A stretch of 64,000 bases of DNA. Source: Burkholderiales bacterium PBB1. Its GTDB lineage: Bacteria; Pseudomonadota; Gammaproteobacteria; Burkholderiales; Burkholderiaceae_C. Positions within the stretch are counted from its first letter, which is position 1; every line of letters begins with the position of its first letter. The translations under genes and the position numbers were made by a program. Positions 41,650 through 51,097 of this stretch are shown here, in pieces. The notes under the pieces were generated by a model, which worked only from the letters and a program-made list of their open reading frames with translations, had not been told where the DNA came from and made no database searches. The stretch covers positions 62,001 to 126,000 of the forward strand of contig NKIN01000005.1 of the NCBI GenBank assembly GCA_002255905.1. Direction: 5' to 3'.

Positions 41650-44600
41650 TACACGAGCCAACACAGGCATCAGGGCCGCACCTGTATGGCTTGAAGCCAC
41701 AGTGACTAATTGCTCTGGTGTCGCAGCCGCCAAGACCCGGCCGCCGTTCGTGCCACCCTCGGGCCCGAGGTCGATGACCCAATCGGCCTCGGCGATCACG
41801 TCCAGGTCGTGCTCGATCACCACCACGCTGTGACCGCCATCGACCAGCCGGTGCAGCACGCGGATCAGTTTCTCGACGTCGGCCATGTGCAGGCCGACCG
41901 TCGGTTCGTCCAGCACGTACAGCGTGTGCGGCGCCTTGTTGCCGCGCTTGCCGACGTCGTCGCGCACCTTGGTGAGTTCGGTCACCAGCTTCAGGCGTTG
42001 GGCCTCGCCGCCACTCAGCGTGGGTGAGGGCTGGCCCAGCGTCAGGTAGCCCAGGCCCACGTCCTTCATCAGACGCAGCGGGTGACTGATCGCTGGCATG
42101 CTGGCGAAGAACTCGACCGCTTCGTCGATTTCCATGTTCAGCACGTCGCCGATGTTCTTGCCGCGCCAGGTGACGGCCAGTGTTTCGGGGTTGAAGCGCT
42201 GGCCGTGGCACTGGTCGCAAGGCACCTTCACGTCGGGCAGGAAGCTCATCTCGATCGTGCGCATGCCCTGGCCTTCACAGGCCGGGCAGCGGCCTTCGCC
42301 GGTGTTGAAGCTGAAGCGGTTCGCGGCGTAGCCGCGGGCTCGCGACTCCAGCGTGTCAGCGAACAGCTTGCGGATCGTGTCCCAGAAACCGATGTAAGTG
42401 GCCGGGCAGCTGCGCGGTGTCTTGCCAATGGGGGTCTGGTCAACTTCGAGCACGCGGTCGAGGTAGCCCCAGCCGTCGATCTGCTCGCAGCCCTGCCATT
42501 TCGGGCTGCCGCCCTTCAGGTTGATGAACTGCAGATTGGCCAGCAGCACGTCGCGCGCAAGCGTCGATTTTCCCGAGCCACTGACGCCGGTGATGGCCAC
42601 CAGCCGCTTCAGCGGCACGTCGATCGTGACCTGCTGCAGGCTGTGCAGCGTGGCGCCTTGAATCGTCAACCGCCGGTTGGCCTCGGATTCGCGCGGCCCG
42701 GCCGCAACGGCCGTCGGCACCTCGCGACGCGCTTGCAAGGGGTGGATCAGCGGGTGAGCCAGCAGGTGACCCGTCTGAGAATCGGGCGCAGCGGCCAGAT
42801 CGGCCACGCTGCCCTGCGCCACCAGCCGGCCGCCGCGTGTGCCGGCGCCCGGGCCGATGTCGATCAGGTGGTCGGCACGGCGGATCGTGTCCTCATCGTG
42901 CTCGACCACCACGAGCGTGTTGCCCTTGTCGCTGAGCGTCTTCAGCGCCTTCAAAAGGATCTGGTTGTCGCGCGGGTGCAGGCCGATCGTCGGCTCGTCG
43001 AGCACGTAGCAGACCCCCTGCAGGTTGCTGCCGAGCTGCGCGGCCAGGCGGATGCGCTGGGCCTCGCCGCCACTGAGCGTCGGTGCGGCGCGATCCAGTG
43101 TCAGGTAGCCCAGGCCGACTTCTTCGAGGAACTCCAGCCGGCCGCGGATCTCGCTGACCACGTCGCGCGCGATCTCCGCATCGCGGCCTGTGAGCTTTAG
43201 CGATTCGACCCACTGCCGCGCACCCGCCACCGACCACTGAGCGATCCAGGCGATCGAATGGCCTTCGAACGTGACCTTGCGCGAGGCGGGGTTGAGCCGT
43301 GTGCCGGCGCAGTCGGGGCAGGGCTCGTCGACCAGTCCTTCGGCTTCACTTTCCTCCGATGGAAAGCTCTGTTCTCGGCCCTTGTTGTCGTCGTCACGCA
43401 CCGAGTCGTCGTAGACCTTGCGCTGTTCGCGCGTCAGCGCCAGCCCGGTGCCGACGCAGGTGGTGCACCAGCCGTGCTTGCTGTTGTAGCTGAACATGCG
43501 CGGGTCGAGCTCGGGGTAGCTGGTGCCGCAGGTCGGGCAGGCGCGCTTGGTGGAAAACACCTTGATGCGGCCGATGCCTGCGGTCGATGACGCGGTGCGC
43601 ATCGCCTCGGTCAGCCCGTTCAGCGGCGCCAGCAGGTGCATCACGCCCTTGCCGAGGTCGAGCGCTTTCGCCAGCGCTTCCCGCAACTCGCCTTCGCGCT
43701 CGGCGCTCACGATGAAGTCGGCCACAGGCAGTTCCAGCGTGTGCTCCTTGAAGCGGTCCAGCCGCGGCCAGGGGTCGACAGGGAGGAACTCACCATCGAC
43801 ACGCAGGTGCGTGTGGCCGCGTGCCTTGGCCCATTTCGCCAGGTCGGTGTAGACGCCCTTGCGCGCCACCACCAGCGGTGCCAGCAGCCCGACATGCTCG
43901 CCCCTGTGATCACGCAGCAGTTGCGCGGCGATGCTCTCGGCCGACTGCGGTCGTACTTCGGCACCGTCCTTCACGCAGTGCTGCAGCCCGAGCTTCACGT
44001 AGAGCAAGCGCAGGAAGTGCCAGACCTCGGTGGTGGTGGCCACGGTGCTCTTGCGCCCGCCGCGGCTCAGGCGCTGCTCGATGGCCACGGTGGGCGGGAT
44101 GCCGTAGACCGCATCAACCTCGGGCCGGCCCGCCGGTTGCACGATGCTGCGCGCGTAAGCGTTCAGGCTTTCGAGGTAGCGGCGCTGGCCTTCGTTGAAC
44201 AGGATGTCGAACGCCAGCGTGCTCTTGCCCGAACCCGACACGCCGGTGACCACGGTGAACTGGCCGCGTGGGATGCTCACGTCGAGCGATTTCAGGTTGT
44301 GTTCGCGGGCATTGACGATGCGGATGCAGTCGTCATTCAGGTTCTCGATGCGGATGGATTCGTCGTCAACGGCTCTTTCGGCGCGTGCGGCGCGCAGCAG
44401 CGATTGCAAAGGCATGCCTTCGTCGGCTGCCAAGCCACCCAACCCCATCGCACGGTCGTAGTCCACCAGCGCACGACCGGTGTGCGAGGTCGGGTGTTGC
44501 TTCACATCGGCCGGCGTGCCGGTGCACACCACCAGCCCGCCGCCCTCGCCCCCTTCGGGCCCGAGGTCGATCAGCCAGTCCGATGCGTTGATCACATCGA

Positions 44601-47406
44601 GGTTGTGCTCGATCACGATGAGTGAGTGGCCAGCATCGAGCAGCTTGCGGAACGCCCGCATCAGCTTCGCGATGTCATCGAAGTGCAGGCCGGTGGTCGG
44701 CTCGTCGAACATGAACAGCGTGCCCTTCTTGGCCACCGGCTGGCGGCTCGCGGTCGCGCTGTTCGCCGATTCGGCGAGGAAGGCCGCGAGCTTGAGCCGC
44801 TGCGCTTCGCCGCCAGACAGCGTCGGCACCGGCTGGCCGAGCTTCACGTATTCGAGGCCGACATCGACGATGGGCTGGAGCACGCGCAGCACCTCGCGAT
44901 CATTGGCGAAGAGCTGCACCGCTTCGCTCACCGTCAGGTCGAGCACATCGGCCACCGACAGGTCGCGCAACACTTCGCCGGGCAGGCGGCGGTCGATCTT
45001 GACTTCGAGCAGCTCACGGCGAAAGCGCCGGCCATCGCAATCGGGGCAGCGCAGGTACACATCGCTCAGGAACTGCATCTCGACGTGCTCGAAGCCCGAG
45101 CCGCCACAGGTCGGGCAGCGTCCGTCGCCCGCATTGAAGCTGAACATGCCGGCCCCGTAGCCGCGTTGCTGTGCCAGCGGTGATGCGGCAAAGAGCTTGC
45201 GGATCTCGTCGAACGCGCCCACGTAGCTGGCAGGGTTGGAGCGCGCGGTCTTGCCGATTGGCGACTGGTCGACGAACACCGCGTCGCCCAGCCAGTCGGC
45301 GCCGAGCAAGCGGTCGTGCGCGCCGGGCGCATCGCTGGCATGGCCGAAGTGGCGCGCGAGTGCCGGGTACAGCACGTCCTGGATCAAGGTCGACTTGCCC
45401 GAGCCTGACACGCCGGTGACGGTGACCAGGTGCTGCAGCGGGAACTCGACCGTCACGTCGCGCAGGTTGTGGTCGCGTGCACCTTCGACGATCAGCTTCG
45501 GCGTCGCTGCGGTCACCAGTCGAGTGAATCCGCTGCCAATGTGCTTGCGTCCGCCGAGGTAGGCGCCGGTCAGCGTGTCGGCATGGCGGATGGTCTCGGG
45601 CGTGCCGTCGAAGACGATCTGTCCGCCGCGCTCGCCCGGGCCGGGGCCCAGGTCGATCAGCCGGTCGGCGGCGAGCATCACCGCCGGATCGTGCTCCACC
45701 ACCACCAGCGTGTTGCCCGCATCGCGCAGCCGGTGCATCGCCTCGATGATGCGGTTCATGTCGCGCGGGTGCAGGCCGATGCTGGGCTCGTCGAGCACGA
45801 ACATCGTGTTGACGAGGCTGGTGCCGAGCGCGGTCGTCAGGTTGATGCGCTGCACCTCGCCGCCGGAGAGCGTGCGGCTTTGCCGGTCCAGCGTCAGGTA
45901 GCCGAGGCCCACATCGCAGAGGTAGCGCAGCCGCGTGCGGATTTCGTCGACCAGCAGCTTCAGCGCGTCGTCGAGCATCGTGCTCGGCAAGGACAGGCCG
46001 TCGAAGAAGCGCCGGATGCGCTCGATCGGCAGCAGCATCAGGTCGTGCACCGTCAGGCCGGGCAGCGCTTCGAGTTGCTCGCGCGACCAGGCCACGCCGT
46101 TCGGCAGCGAACGCAGGGCCGGTGCCATCACCGCGTCGGCATCGGCCTTCGTGCCCAGCCGCCACAGCAGCGATTCGGTCTTCAGCCGCGCGCCGCCGCA
46201 GGTGCCGCAGGTCGTGTAGCTGCGGTACTTCGACAAGAGCACGCGGATGTGCATCTTGTAGGCCTTGCTCTCCAGGTACTCGAAGAAGCGCTTGACGCCG
46301 TACCACTGCTTGTTCCAGTTGCCTTTCCACTGCGGCGAGCCGCCGATGATGAAGTCGCGCTGCGCTGCATTGAGCTGCGACCACGGCGTGTCGCGAGGGA
46401 TGCCGGCCTCGCCGGCGTACTTCAGCATGTCCTCGTGCGCGTCTTTCCAGGCCGGCGTCATCAAGGTCTTGATCGCGCCGGAACGCAGCGTCTTGCGGTG
46501 GTCGGGGATCACCAGGTCGTAGTCGACACCGATCACGCGGCCGAAGCCGCGGCAGGTGTCGCAGGCGCCCATCGCCGAGTTGAAGCTGAACAGCGCCGGT
46601 TGCGGATCGGTGTAGCGCAGGTCGCTGTCGGGGCAGTGCAGGCCGGTGGAGAAACGCCAGAGGACGGGGTCACCTTCATCGGCCAGCACGTAGACGTTGA
46701 GCCGCCCGCTACCGCGCTTCAGTGCCATCTCGATGGCTTCGACGGCCCGCACCTTTTCAGTGCCCTGGATGCGGAATCGATCGGCCACCACATCGAGCAG
46801 CTTGCGCGTCCCGGTCGGCGTCGCGACCTCGCGCTCGGCCTGCACCCGGGTGAAGCCGCTGGCCGACAGCCACTGCTCGATTTCCTCCGGTGTCGAGACG
46901 GCCGGCAGTTCGACCGGAAAAGTCAGCACGACACGGGGATCGGCTGCAGCGGTGCGTGCCATCAACTCGGCATAGATCGTCTCCGGCGTGTCGTGCCGCA
47001 CGCGCTGGGCGGTCTGCCGGTCGAACAGGTCGGCGGCGCGGGCGTAGAGCAGCTTCAGGTGGTCGTTCAGCTCAGTCATCGTGCCGACCGTGGAGCGGCT
47101 GGTGCGCACCGGGTTGGTCTGGTCGATCGCGATGGCGGGCGGCACACCATCGACCCGGTCCACGGCAGGGCGGTCCATGCGGTCGAGGAACTGGCGTGCG
47201 TAGGCGCTGAAGGTCTCGACGTAGCGCCGCTGGCCTTCGGCGTACAGCGTGTCGAACACCAGGCTGGACTTGCCCGAGCCGCTGGGGCCGGTGACCACCG
47301 TCATCTCGCCGGTGCGGATGTCCAGGTCGAGGTTCTTCAGGTTGTGCTGGCGGGCACCGCGGATCCGGATCAGACCTGCGGCAGGGCGTTGAACACCTGA
47401 AGACAT
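41629..47406 (-). CDS. uvrA: Double-length UvrA (tandem-fused excinuclease ABC subunit A)
   Basis: 1925 residues, about twice the usual 940. Four Walker A motifs (near residues 40, 660, 1052 and 1604; GPSGSGKSS or GVSGSGKST) and four LSGGE signatures (near 513, 862, 1445 and 1798) show two complete UvrA units in one chain, joined near residue 1000. Zinc-module CxxC pairs are seen, e.g. CPDCDGRRF, CPACEGQGM and CDQCHGQRF. UvrA recognises bulky DNA lesions as a dimer and loads UvrB; the fusion would be an intramolecular dimer. Each half keeps its ATPase motifs. The last codons and stop lie inside a hairpin-repeat arm. Start ATG is at 47404-47406. Confidence 0.94.
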   Translation of the reverse strand: MSSGVQRPAAGLIRIRGARQHNLKNLDLDIRTGEMTVVTGPSGSGKSSLVFDTLYAEGQRRYVETFSAYARQFLDRMDRPAVDRVDGVPPAIAIDQTNPVRTSRSTVGTMTELNDHLKLLYARAADLFDRQTAQRVRHDTPETIYAELMARTAAADPRVVLTFPVELPAVSTPEEIEQWLSASGFTRVQAEREVATPTGTRKLLDVVADRFRIQGTEKVRAVEAIEMALKRGSGRLNVYVLADEGDPVLWRFSTGLHCPDSDLRYTDPQPALFSFNSAMGACDTCRGFGRVIGVDYDLVIPDHRKTLRSGAIKTLMTPAWKDAHEDMLKYAGEAGIPRDTPWSQLNAAQRDFIIGGSPQWKGNWNKQWYGVKRFFEYLESKAYKMHIRVLLSKYRSYTTCGTCGGARLKTESLLWRLGTKADADAVMAPALRSLPNGVAWSREQLEALPGLTVHDLMLLPIERIRRFFDGLSLPSTMLDDALKLLVDEIRTRLRYLCDVGLGYLTLDRQSRTLSGGEVQRINLTTALGTSLVNTMFVLDEPSIGLHPRDMNRIIEAMHRLRDAGNTLVVVEHDPAVMLAADRLIDLGPGPGERGGQIVFDGTPETIRHADTLTGAYLGGRKHIGSGFTRLVTAATPKLIVEGARDHNLRDVTVEFPLQHLVTVTGVSGSGKSTLIQDVLYPALARHFGHASDAPGAHDRLLGADWLGDAVFVDQSPIGKTARSNPASYVGAFDEIRKLFAASPLAQQRGYGAGMFSFNAGDGRCPTCGGSGFEHVEMQFLSDVYLRCPDCDGRRFRRELLEVKIDRRLPGEVLRDLSVADVLDLTVSEAVQLFANDREVLRVLQPIVDVGLEYVKLGQPVPTLSGGEAQRLKLAAFLAESANSATASRQPVAKKGTLFMFDEPTTGLHFDDIAKLMRAFRKLLDAGHSLIVIEHNLDVINASDWLIDLGPEGGEGGGLVVCTGTPADVKQHPTSHTGRALVDYDRAMGLGGLAADEGMPLQSLLRAARAERAVDDESIRIENLNDDCIRIVNAREHNLKSLDVSIPRGQFTVVTGVSGSGKSTLAFDILFNEGQRRYLESLNAYARSIVQPAGRPEVDAVYGIPPTVAIEQRLSRGGRKSTVATTTEVWHFLRLLYVKLGLQHCVKDGAEVRPQSAESIAAQLLRDHRGEHVGLLAPLVVARKGVYTDLAKWAKARGHTHLRVDGEFLPVDPWPRLDRFKEHTLELPVADFIVSAEREGELREALAKALDLGKGVMHLLAPLNGLTEAMRTASSTAGIGRIKVFSTKRACPTCGTSYPELDPRMFSYNSKHGWCTTCVGTGLALTREQRKVYDDSVRDDDNKGREQSFPSEESEAEGLVDEPCPDCAGTRLNPASRKVTFEGHSIAWIAQWSVAGARQWVESLKLTGRDAEIARDVVSEIRGRLEFLEEVGLGYLTLDRAAPTLSGGEAQRIRLAAQLGSNLQGVCYVLDEPTIGLHPRDNQILLKALKTLSDKGNTLVVVEHDEDTIRRADHLIDIGPGAGTRGGRLVAQGSVADLAAAPDSQTGHLLAHPLIHPLQARREVPTAVAAGPRESEANRRLTIQGATLHSLQQVTIDVPLKRLVAITGVSGSGKSTLARDVLLANLQFINLKGGSPKWQGCEQIDGWGYLDRVLEVDQTPIGKTPRSCPATYIGFWDTIRKLFADTLESRARGYAANRFSFNTGEGRCPACEGQGMRTIEMSFLPDVKVPCDQCHGQRFNPETLAVTWRGKNIGDVLNMEIDEAVEFFASMPAISHPLRLMKDVGLGYLTLGQPSPTLSGGEAQRLKLVTELTKVRDDVGKRGNKAPHTLYVLDEPTVGLHMADVEKLIRVLHRLVDGGHSVVVIEHDLDVIAEADWVIDLGPEGGTNGGRVLAAATPEQLVTVASSHTGAALMPVLARVAAERMG

Positions 47407-47585
47407 GCGGCTATTCCTGGCTGCAAACGCAGCGAAGCGGGGGATTTTAGGAGCCCGGCTTTTCGGGGGGCCTGTGTGGGGATCGACATCGATGGCGGTG
47501 CTTGTTACCTCGTTGTTTCACCTCGGTCGGGAACCAAGTCGCCATTGATGGCACAACCTCCATACCGGGATAAACCCTGGTTTCG

Positions 47586-50078
47586 ATGAAACCCGAGACG
47601 CATCTGATGACCGAACTGGTTGGCCTCCCCGATCACGGCGCGCGCGCAGGCGCTGCCGTGCTCGCTCGCCGAGAGCCCAGCCGCATCGACGAGGTGGAGC
47701 GCCTGCAGCGCCAGATGCTGGTCAGCGACGGGTTGCATTGGGAGCTGCACCTGGTCTCGGGCCGGTGGTGGTGCTCTCCCGAACTTCACCGGCTGCTGCG
47801 CTTGCCCAGCGAGACCCCCGTGCCGGTCAGCCCCTTCGAGCGCTGCGTCGACGAGGACCGGGCACGCATCGACGACGCCTGTGCCCAGGCCATCGATCAG
47901 AACGGTGGTTTCACGCTGGACTTGCGTCTGCTCGATGGTGACGGCCATGGCCGCTGGTGGCGGTGTACCGCCCGCGTGTTGCCGGGAGCGAGCGGCGTGA
48001 CCGAATACCTGGCAGGCGTGTTGCGCGAGGTGCATGCGGACAGGCAGGCCTTGCTGAACCTCGAGGCGATGGCCTCCCGCTGCGAGCGCGCGATGGAAGC
48101 GACCTCGGAAGTGCACTTCGAGCACACCGTGGGCCGTGCGGACTTTTTCATCAGCGACCGCATCTGCACCCTGCTGGGTTATCCGAAAGGCACGCCCGCG
48201 CCCGCTCGCGAGGTGTACTTCAGCTGGGTGCACCCCGAGGACCGTGCGCTGCTGCAGACTGAATTCGCCACGGCCAGCGCGGCGCCCGGCGCCTGGGAGT
48301 CCGTGTACCGGCTGCGCCACCGCGACGGCGGGTTCCGCTGGGTGCGGGCGCGTGGACGCACCGAAGTCGGGGCCGACGGGCGGCTGCGCATGACGGGGAT
48401 GCTCACCGACACGCACGAGCAGACGCTGCTGCGCCGCGACATCGAAGCGCAGCGCCAGCACCTCGAAGCGATGGTCGAGGAGCGCACCACACGCCTCGAA
48501 ACCGCGCTGGCCGAAGCGCAGCGCCAGCGTGAGCAGGCCGAGCGCGCGAACGAATCGAAGTCGGTCTTCCTGGCGCACATGAGCCACGAGATCCGCACGC
48601 CGCTGAATGGGGTGCTCGGGCTGAACGAACTGGCGCTGCAGGAGGCCACCAGCACTCAGCAGAAGCGTCACCTGAGGCTGGCGCTGCAGTCGGGCCGCAA
48701 CCTGCTCGGCATCATCAACGACGTGCTCGACTTCTCACGCCTGTCGGCCGGCATGCTGCCGCCGGTCGATGAGCCGTTCGACCTGTGCGACACGCTGGCC
48801 GAGGCAATGCGTGCGGTCATGCCCACGGTGCGCACCAAGAACCTTGGCCTGATCTACGACCACGTGGGTGCAATCAGCCGCGTGGTTGGCGACCCCCAGC
48901 GGGTGCAGCAGATCGTCTCCAACCTGCTGTCGAATGCGGTGAAGTACACCGAGCAGGGCCACATCGAGCTGCTCACCCAGGTGGACGAGGTGGCGCCGGG
49001 CCACTGCGTGGCCCGCATCGCGGTGCGCGATACCGGTTGCGGCATGGATGCCGAGGTGGCCGCGCGCGTGTTCCAGCCCTTCGTGCAGGGCGACGCCAGC
49101 CTGGCGCGCCGCCATGGCGGCACCGGGCTCGGGTTGTCGATCGCGTTGGGCCTGGCGCAGTCGGTGGGCGGCTCCCTGGCACTGGACAGCGTGCCCGGCC
49201 GAAGTTCGTGCTTCACGCTCGAACTGCCCCTGCGCGTGCAGGCCGGCCACCAGCCCGGCAGCGGCTGGCCGCCACCGGGCGAGGCCTGGCTGTTGCACAC
49301 CCGTCTGCTGCCGGCCCAGGCGATGCAGCAGCGGCTGGAGCGGATGGGCTGGGGCTGCGACATCCTGGGCAGCGTGACCGAGCTGATTGCGCGTGCGCAC
49401 GCGGCGCCCGAAGCGCCGGACCTGTTGCTGCTCGGCGAATCGGCGATCGATGCCACCACCGACCTGGGCCTGCTGCGCCGCCTCCTGCCGCACACCAACA
49501 TCGTCCTGCTGGTTCGACCCGACTGGAACGAGCCGCCGGTCGAAGCCGCGGCGCGGATGGCGCAGATGCCATTGATCTTCATGCCGGTGACCCCTGCTGC
49601 GCTGCTGGAATTGCTGTGCATGTCGGGACCGCAGACCGATCAAATCGTCTCCGGCCACAGTTCGCTGTCGGGCCTGCCGATGCCGGTCGATGCCGATGAC
49701 GCGTCGGATGTCCTTGTCGTGGAGGACAACATGGTGAACCAGGTGATCGTCTGCGAAATGATCGAGGTGCTCGGCCTGCGCACCCGGCTGGCCGAAGACG
49801 GCGACAGCGCCGTGCGCGCTTGCCGCGATCGGCCGCCGGCGCTGGTGCTGATGGATCTGCAGATGCCGGGTGTCGACGGCCTGGAGGCCACCCGCCAGCT
49901 GCGCGCGTTGCAGCAGCGCGGGACGCTGCCGTCGTTCCCCATCGTCGCGCTGACGGCCCACGCCACACCCCAAGACCGTGACAGCTGCGCCGCGGCCGGG
50001 ATGGTCGGCTACCTCACCAAGCCGGTGGCGATGGCCGATCTGCGCAACGAACTGTCGCGCTGGCTGCGCAGCCCTTGA
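47586..50078 (+). CDS. Hybrid sensor histidine kinase / response regulator
   Basis: 830 residues, no clear membrane segment, so probably cytosolic. Order: PAS-like domain (about 45-150), second PAS/PAC (about 165-285; ADFFISDRICTLLGYPKG, VYRLRHRDGGFRWVRARGR), coiled coil, HisKA with HMSHEIRTPLNG (His near 335), HATPase with NLLSNAVKYTEQ and DTGCGMDAEVAARVFQPFVQ, a receiver-like domain (about 555-680) lacking an evident phospho-acceptor Asp, and a true receiver (about 705-828) with VLVVEDNMVN, the acceptor Asp in LMDLQMPGVDG and Lys in YLTKP. Input signal and target unknown. The N-acyl synthase-like gene 185 nt downstream is in the same direction. Confidence 0.92.
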   Translation: MKPETHLMTELVGLPDHGARAGAAVLARREPSRIDEVERLQRQMLVSDGLHWELHLVSGRWWCSPELHRLLRLPSETPVPVSPFERCVDEDRARIDDACAQAIDQNGGFTLDLRLLDGDGHGRWWRCTARVLPGASGVTEYLAGVLREVHADRQALLNLEAMASRCERAMEATSEVHFEHTVGRADFFISDRICTLLGYPKGTPAPAREVYFSWVHPEDRALLQTEFATASAAPGAWESVYRLRHRDGGFRWVRARGRTEVGADGRLRMTGMLTDTHEQTLLRRDIEAQRQHLEAMVEERTTRLETALAEAQRQREQAERANESKSVFLAHMSHEIRTPLNGVLGLNELALQEATSTQQKRHLRLALQSGRNLLGIINDVLDFSRLSAGMLPPVDEPFDLCDTLAEAMRAVMPTVRTKNLGLIYDHVGAISRVVGDPQRVQQIVSNLLSNAVKYTEQGHIELLTQVDEVAPGHCVARIAVRDTGCGMDAEVAARVFQPFVQGDASLARRHGGTGLGLSIALGLAQSVGGSLALDSVPGRSSCFTLELPLRVQAGHQPGSGWPPPGEAWLLHTRLLPAQAMQQRLERMGWGCDILGSVTELIARAHAAPEAPDLLLLGESAIDATTDLGLLRRLLPHTNIVLLVRPDWNEPPVEAAARMAQMPLIFMPVTPAALLELLCMSGPQTDQIVSGHSSLSGLPMPVDADDASDVLVVEDNMVNQVIVCEMIEVLGLRTRLAEDGDSAVRACRDRPPALVLMDLQMPGVDGLEATRQLRALQQRGTLPSFPIVALTAHATPQDRDSCAAAGMVGYLTKPVAMADLRNELSRWLRSP

Positions 50079-50128
50079 ACTGAACCCGGGCGGTTGTTCA
50101 ACGGGCCTTGTTGGCGACCTGTGTGCCA

Positions 50129-50144
50129 CCCCTCATTCGAGGGG
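50129..50144 (+). terminator. Small hairpin after the hybrid kinase gene
   Basis: CCCCTC-ATTC-GAGGGG, perfect 6-bp stem with a tetraloop, 50 nt after the stop, followed only by TTGCC. Weak terminator candidate. Confidence 0.35.
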
Positions 50145-50263
50145 TTGCCTACCCGAAATTCGATTACCGATTGTCACCAATGGCCGCTACGATTTGCCAT
50201 GGGGCGTGAGAAAATCACGGCTTGTTCTGACACCGTTCTCAAACCTGCCGAGGGTCTCCTGCT

Positions 50264-51067
50264 GTGCTTAGCAACACCATGACCGGAGCACCCTTCGAGC
50301 CCCCGCTCTCCGTTCGACCGAGGCTGCAGGACGAATCGAACGAGGACGATCTGCACCGCTGCGAGGTCGGACGCAGGCTCTACCGGATACGCAGTGCAGA
50401 CTCGGGTGGACAGCGCAGTTCCGCCAGCATCCTGATCAACCGGATGTATGCCACCCGCGGCTACGCCAGCCGGCCACTGCCTGACGAATCATCGCCAACC
50501 CGCATCACGCTGGTGGCCAGCGAGCACGAGACCACCGTGGCCACGATCACCGTCGGCTTCGATTCCTCTGCTGGCTTGCAGGTCGACACCTTGTTCTCGC
50601 AAGAGGTCAACGCTCTCCGACAGGCCGGCCGCATGGTGTGCGAGTTCACCACCTTGGCGATCGATCAGGTCGTGCGCTCGCGCCGCGTGCTCGCCTCGCT
50701 GTTCAACGTGGCCTACATCTACGCGCACCGTGTGATGGGTTTCGACACCCTGCTGATCGAAGTCAACCCGAGGCACGTGCTGTACTACGAGCGCATGCTC
50801 GGCTTCAAGGTCATGGCGCCGCAGCGGTACAGCCCGCGGGTGGGCGCTCCGGCGGTGCTGATGGGCATCAATTTTTCGTACATCCGTGAACAGGGCGAAC
50901 GTTTCGCCCGTCTGTCGCGCGCATCCGGTGCCGGCCGCTCGCTGTACCCGGACTGGTTTTCGCCGCTGGAAGAAGAAGCCATCCTCCGCAGGCTCACCCG
51001 ATCGATGGCGCCCGCAGAGAGCGTTCTGCACCGTCGCTACGAACCGCTGCAGTTGCTGCAGGCCTGA
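50264..51067 (+). CDS. N-acyl amino acid synthase (FeeM)-like GNAT protein
   Basis: 267 residues from GTG 50264 (GAGGG about nine bases upstream) or 262 from ATG 50279. The early segment YRIRSADSGGQRSSASILIN precedes a GNAT-like core, with FTTLAIDQVVRSRRVLASLF and LLIEVNPRHVLYYERMLGFK, as in FeeM and similar long-chain N-acyl amino acid synthases that use acyl-ACP. The amino-acid product is unknown. Located downstream of the hybrid kinase, possibly as its output, though this is only positional. Confidence 0.75.
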   Translation: MLSNTMTGAPFEPPLSVRPRLQDESNEDDLHRCEVGRRLYRIRSADSGGQRSSASILINRMYATRGYASRPLPDESSPTRITLVASEHETTVATITVGFDSSAGLQVDTLFSQEVNALRQAGRMVCEFTTLAIDQVVRSRRVLASLFNVAYIYAHRVMGFDTLLIEVNPRHVLYYERMLGFKVMAPQRYSPRVGAPAVLMGINFSYIREQGERFARLSRASGAGRSLYPDWFSPLEEEAILRRLTRSMAPAESVLHRRYEPLQLLQA

Positions 51068-51097
51068 GCTGCACAGGCCTGGCGCCCGCACGGCCTG

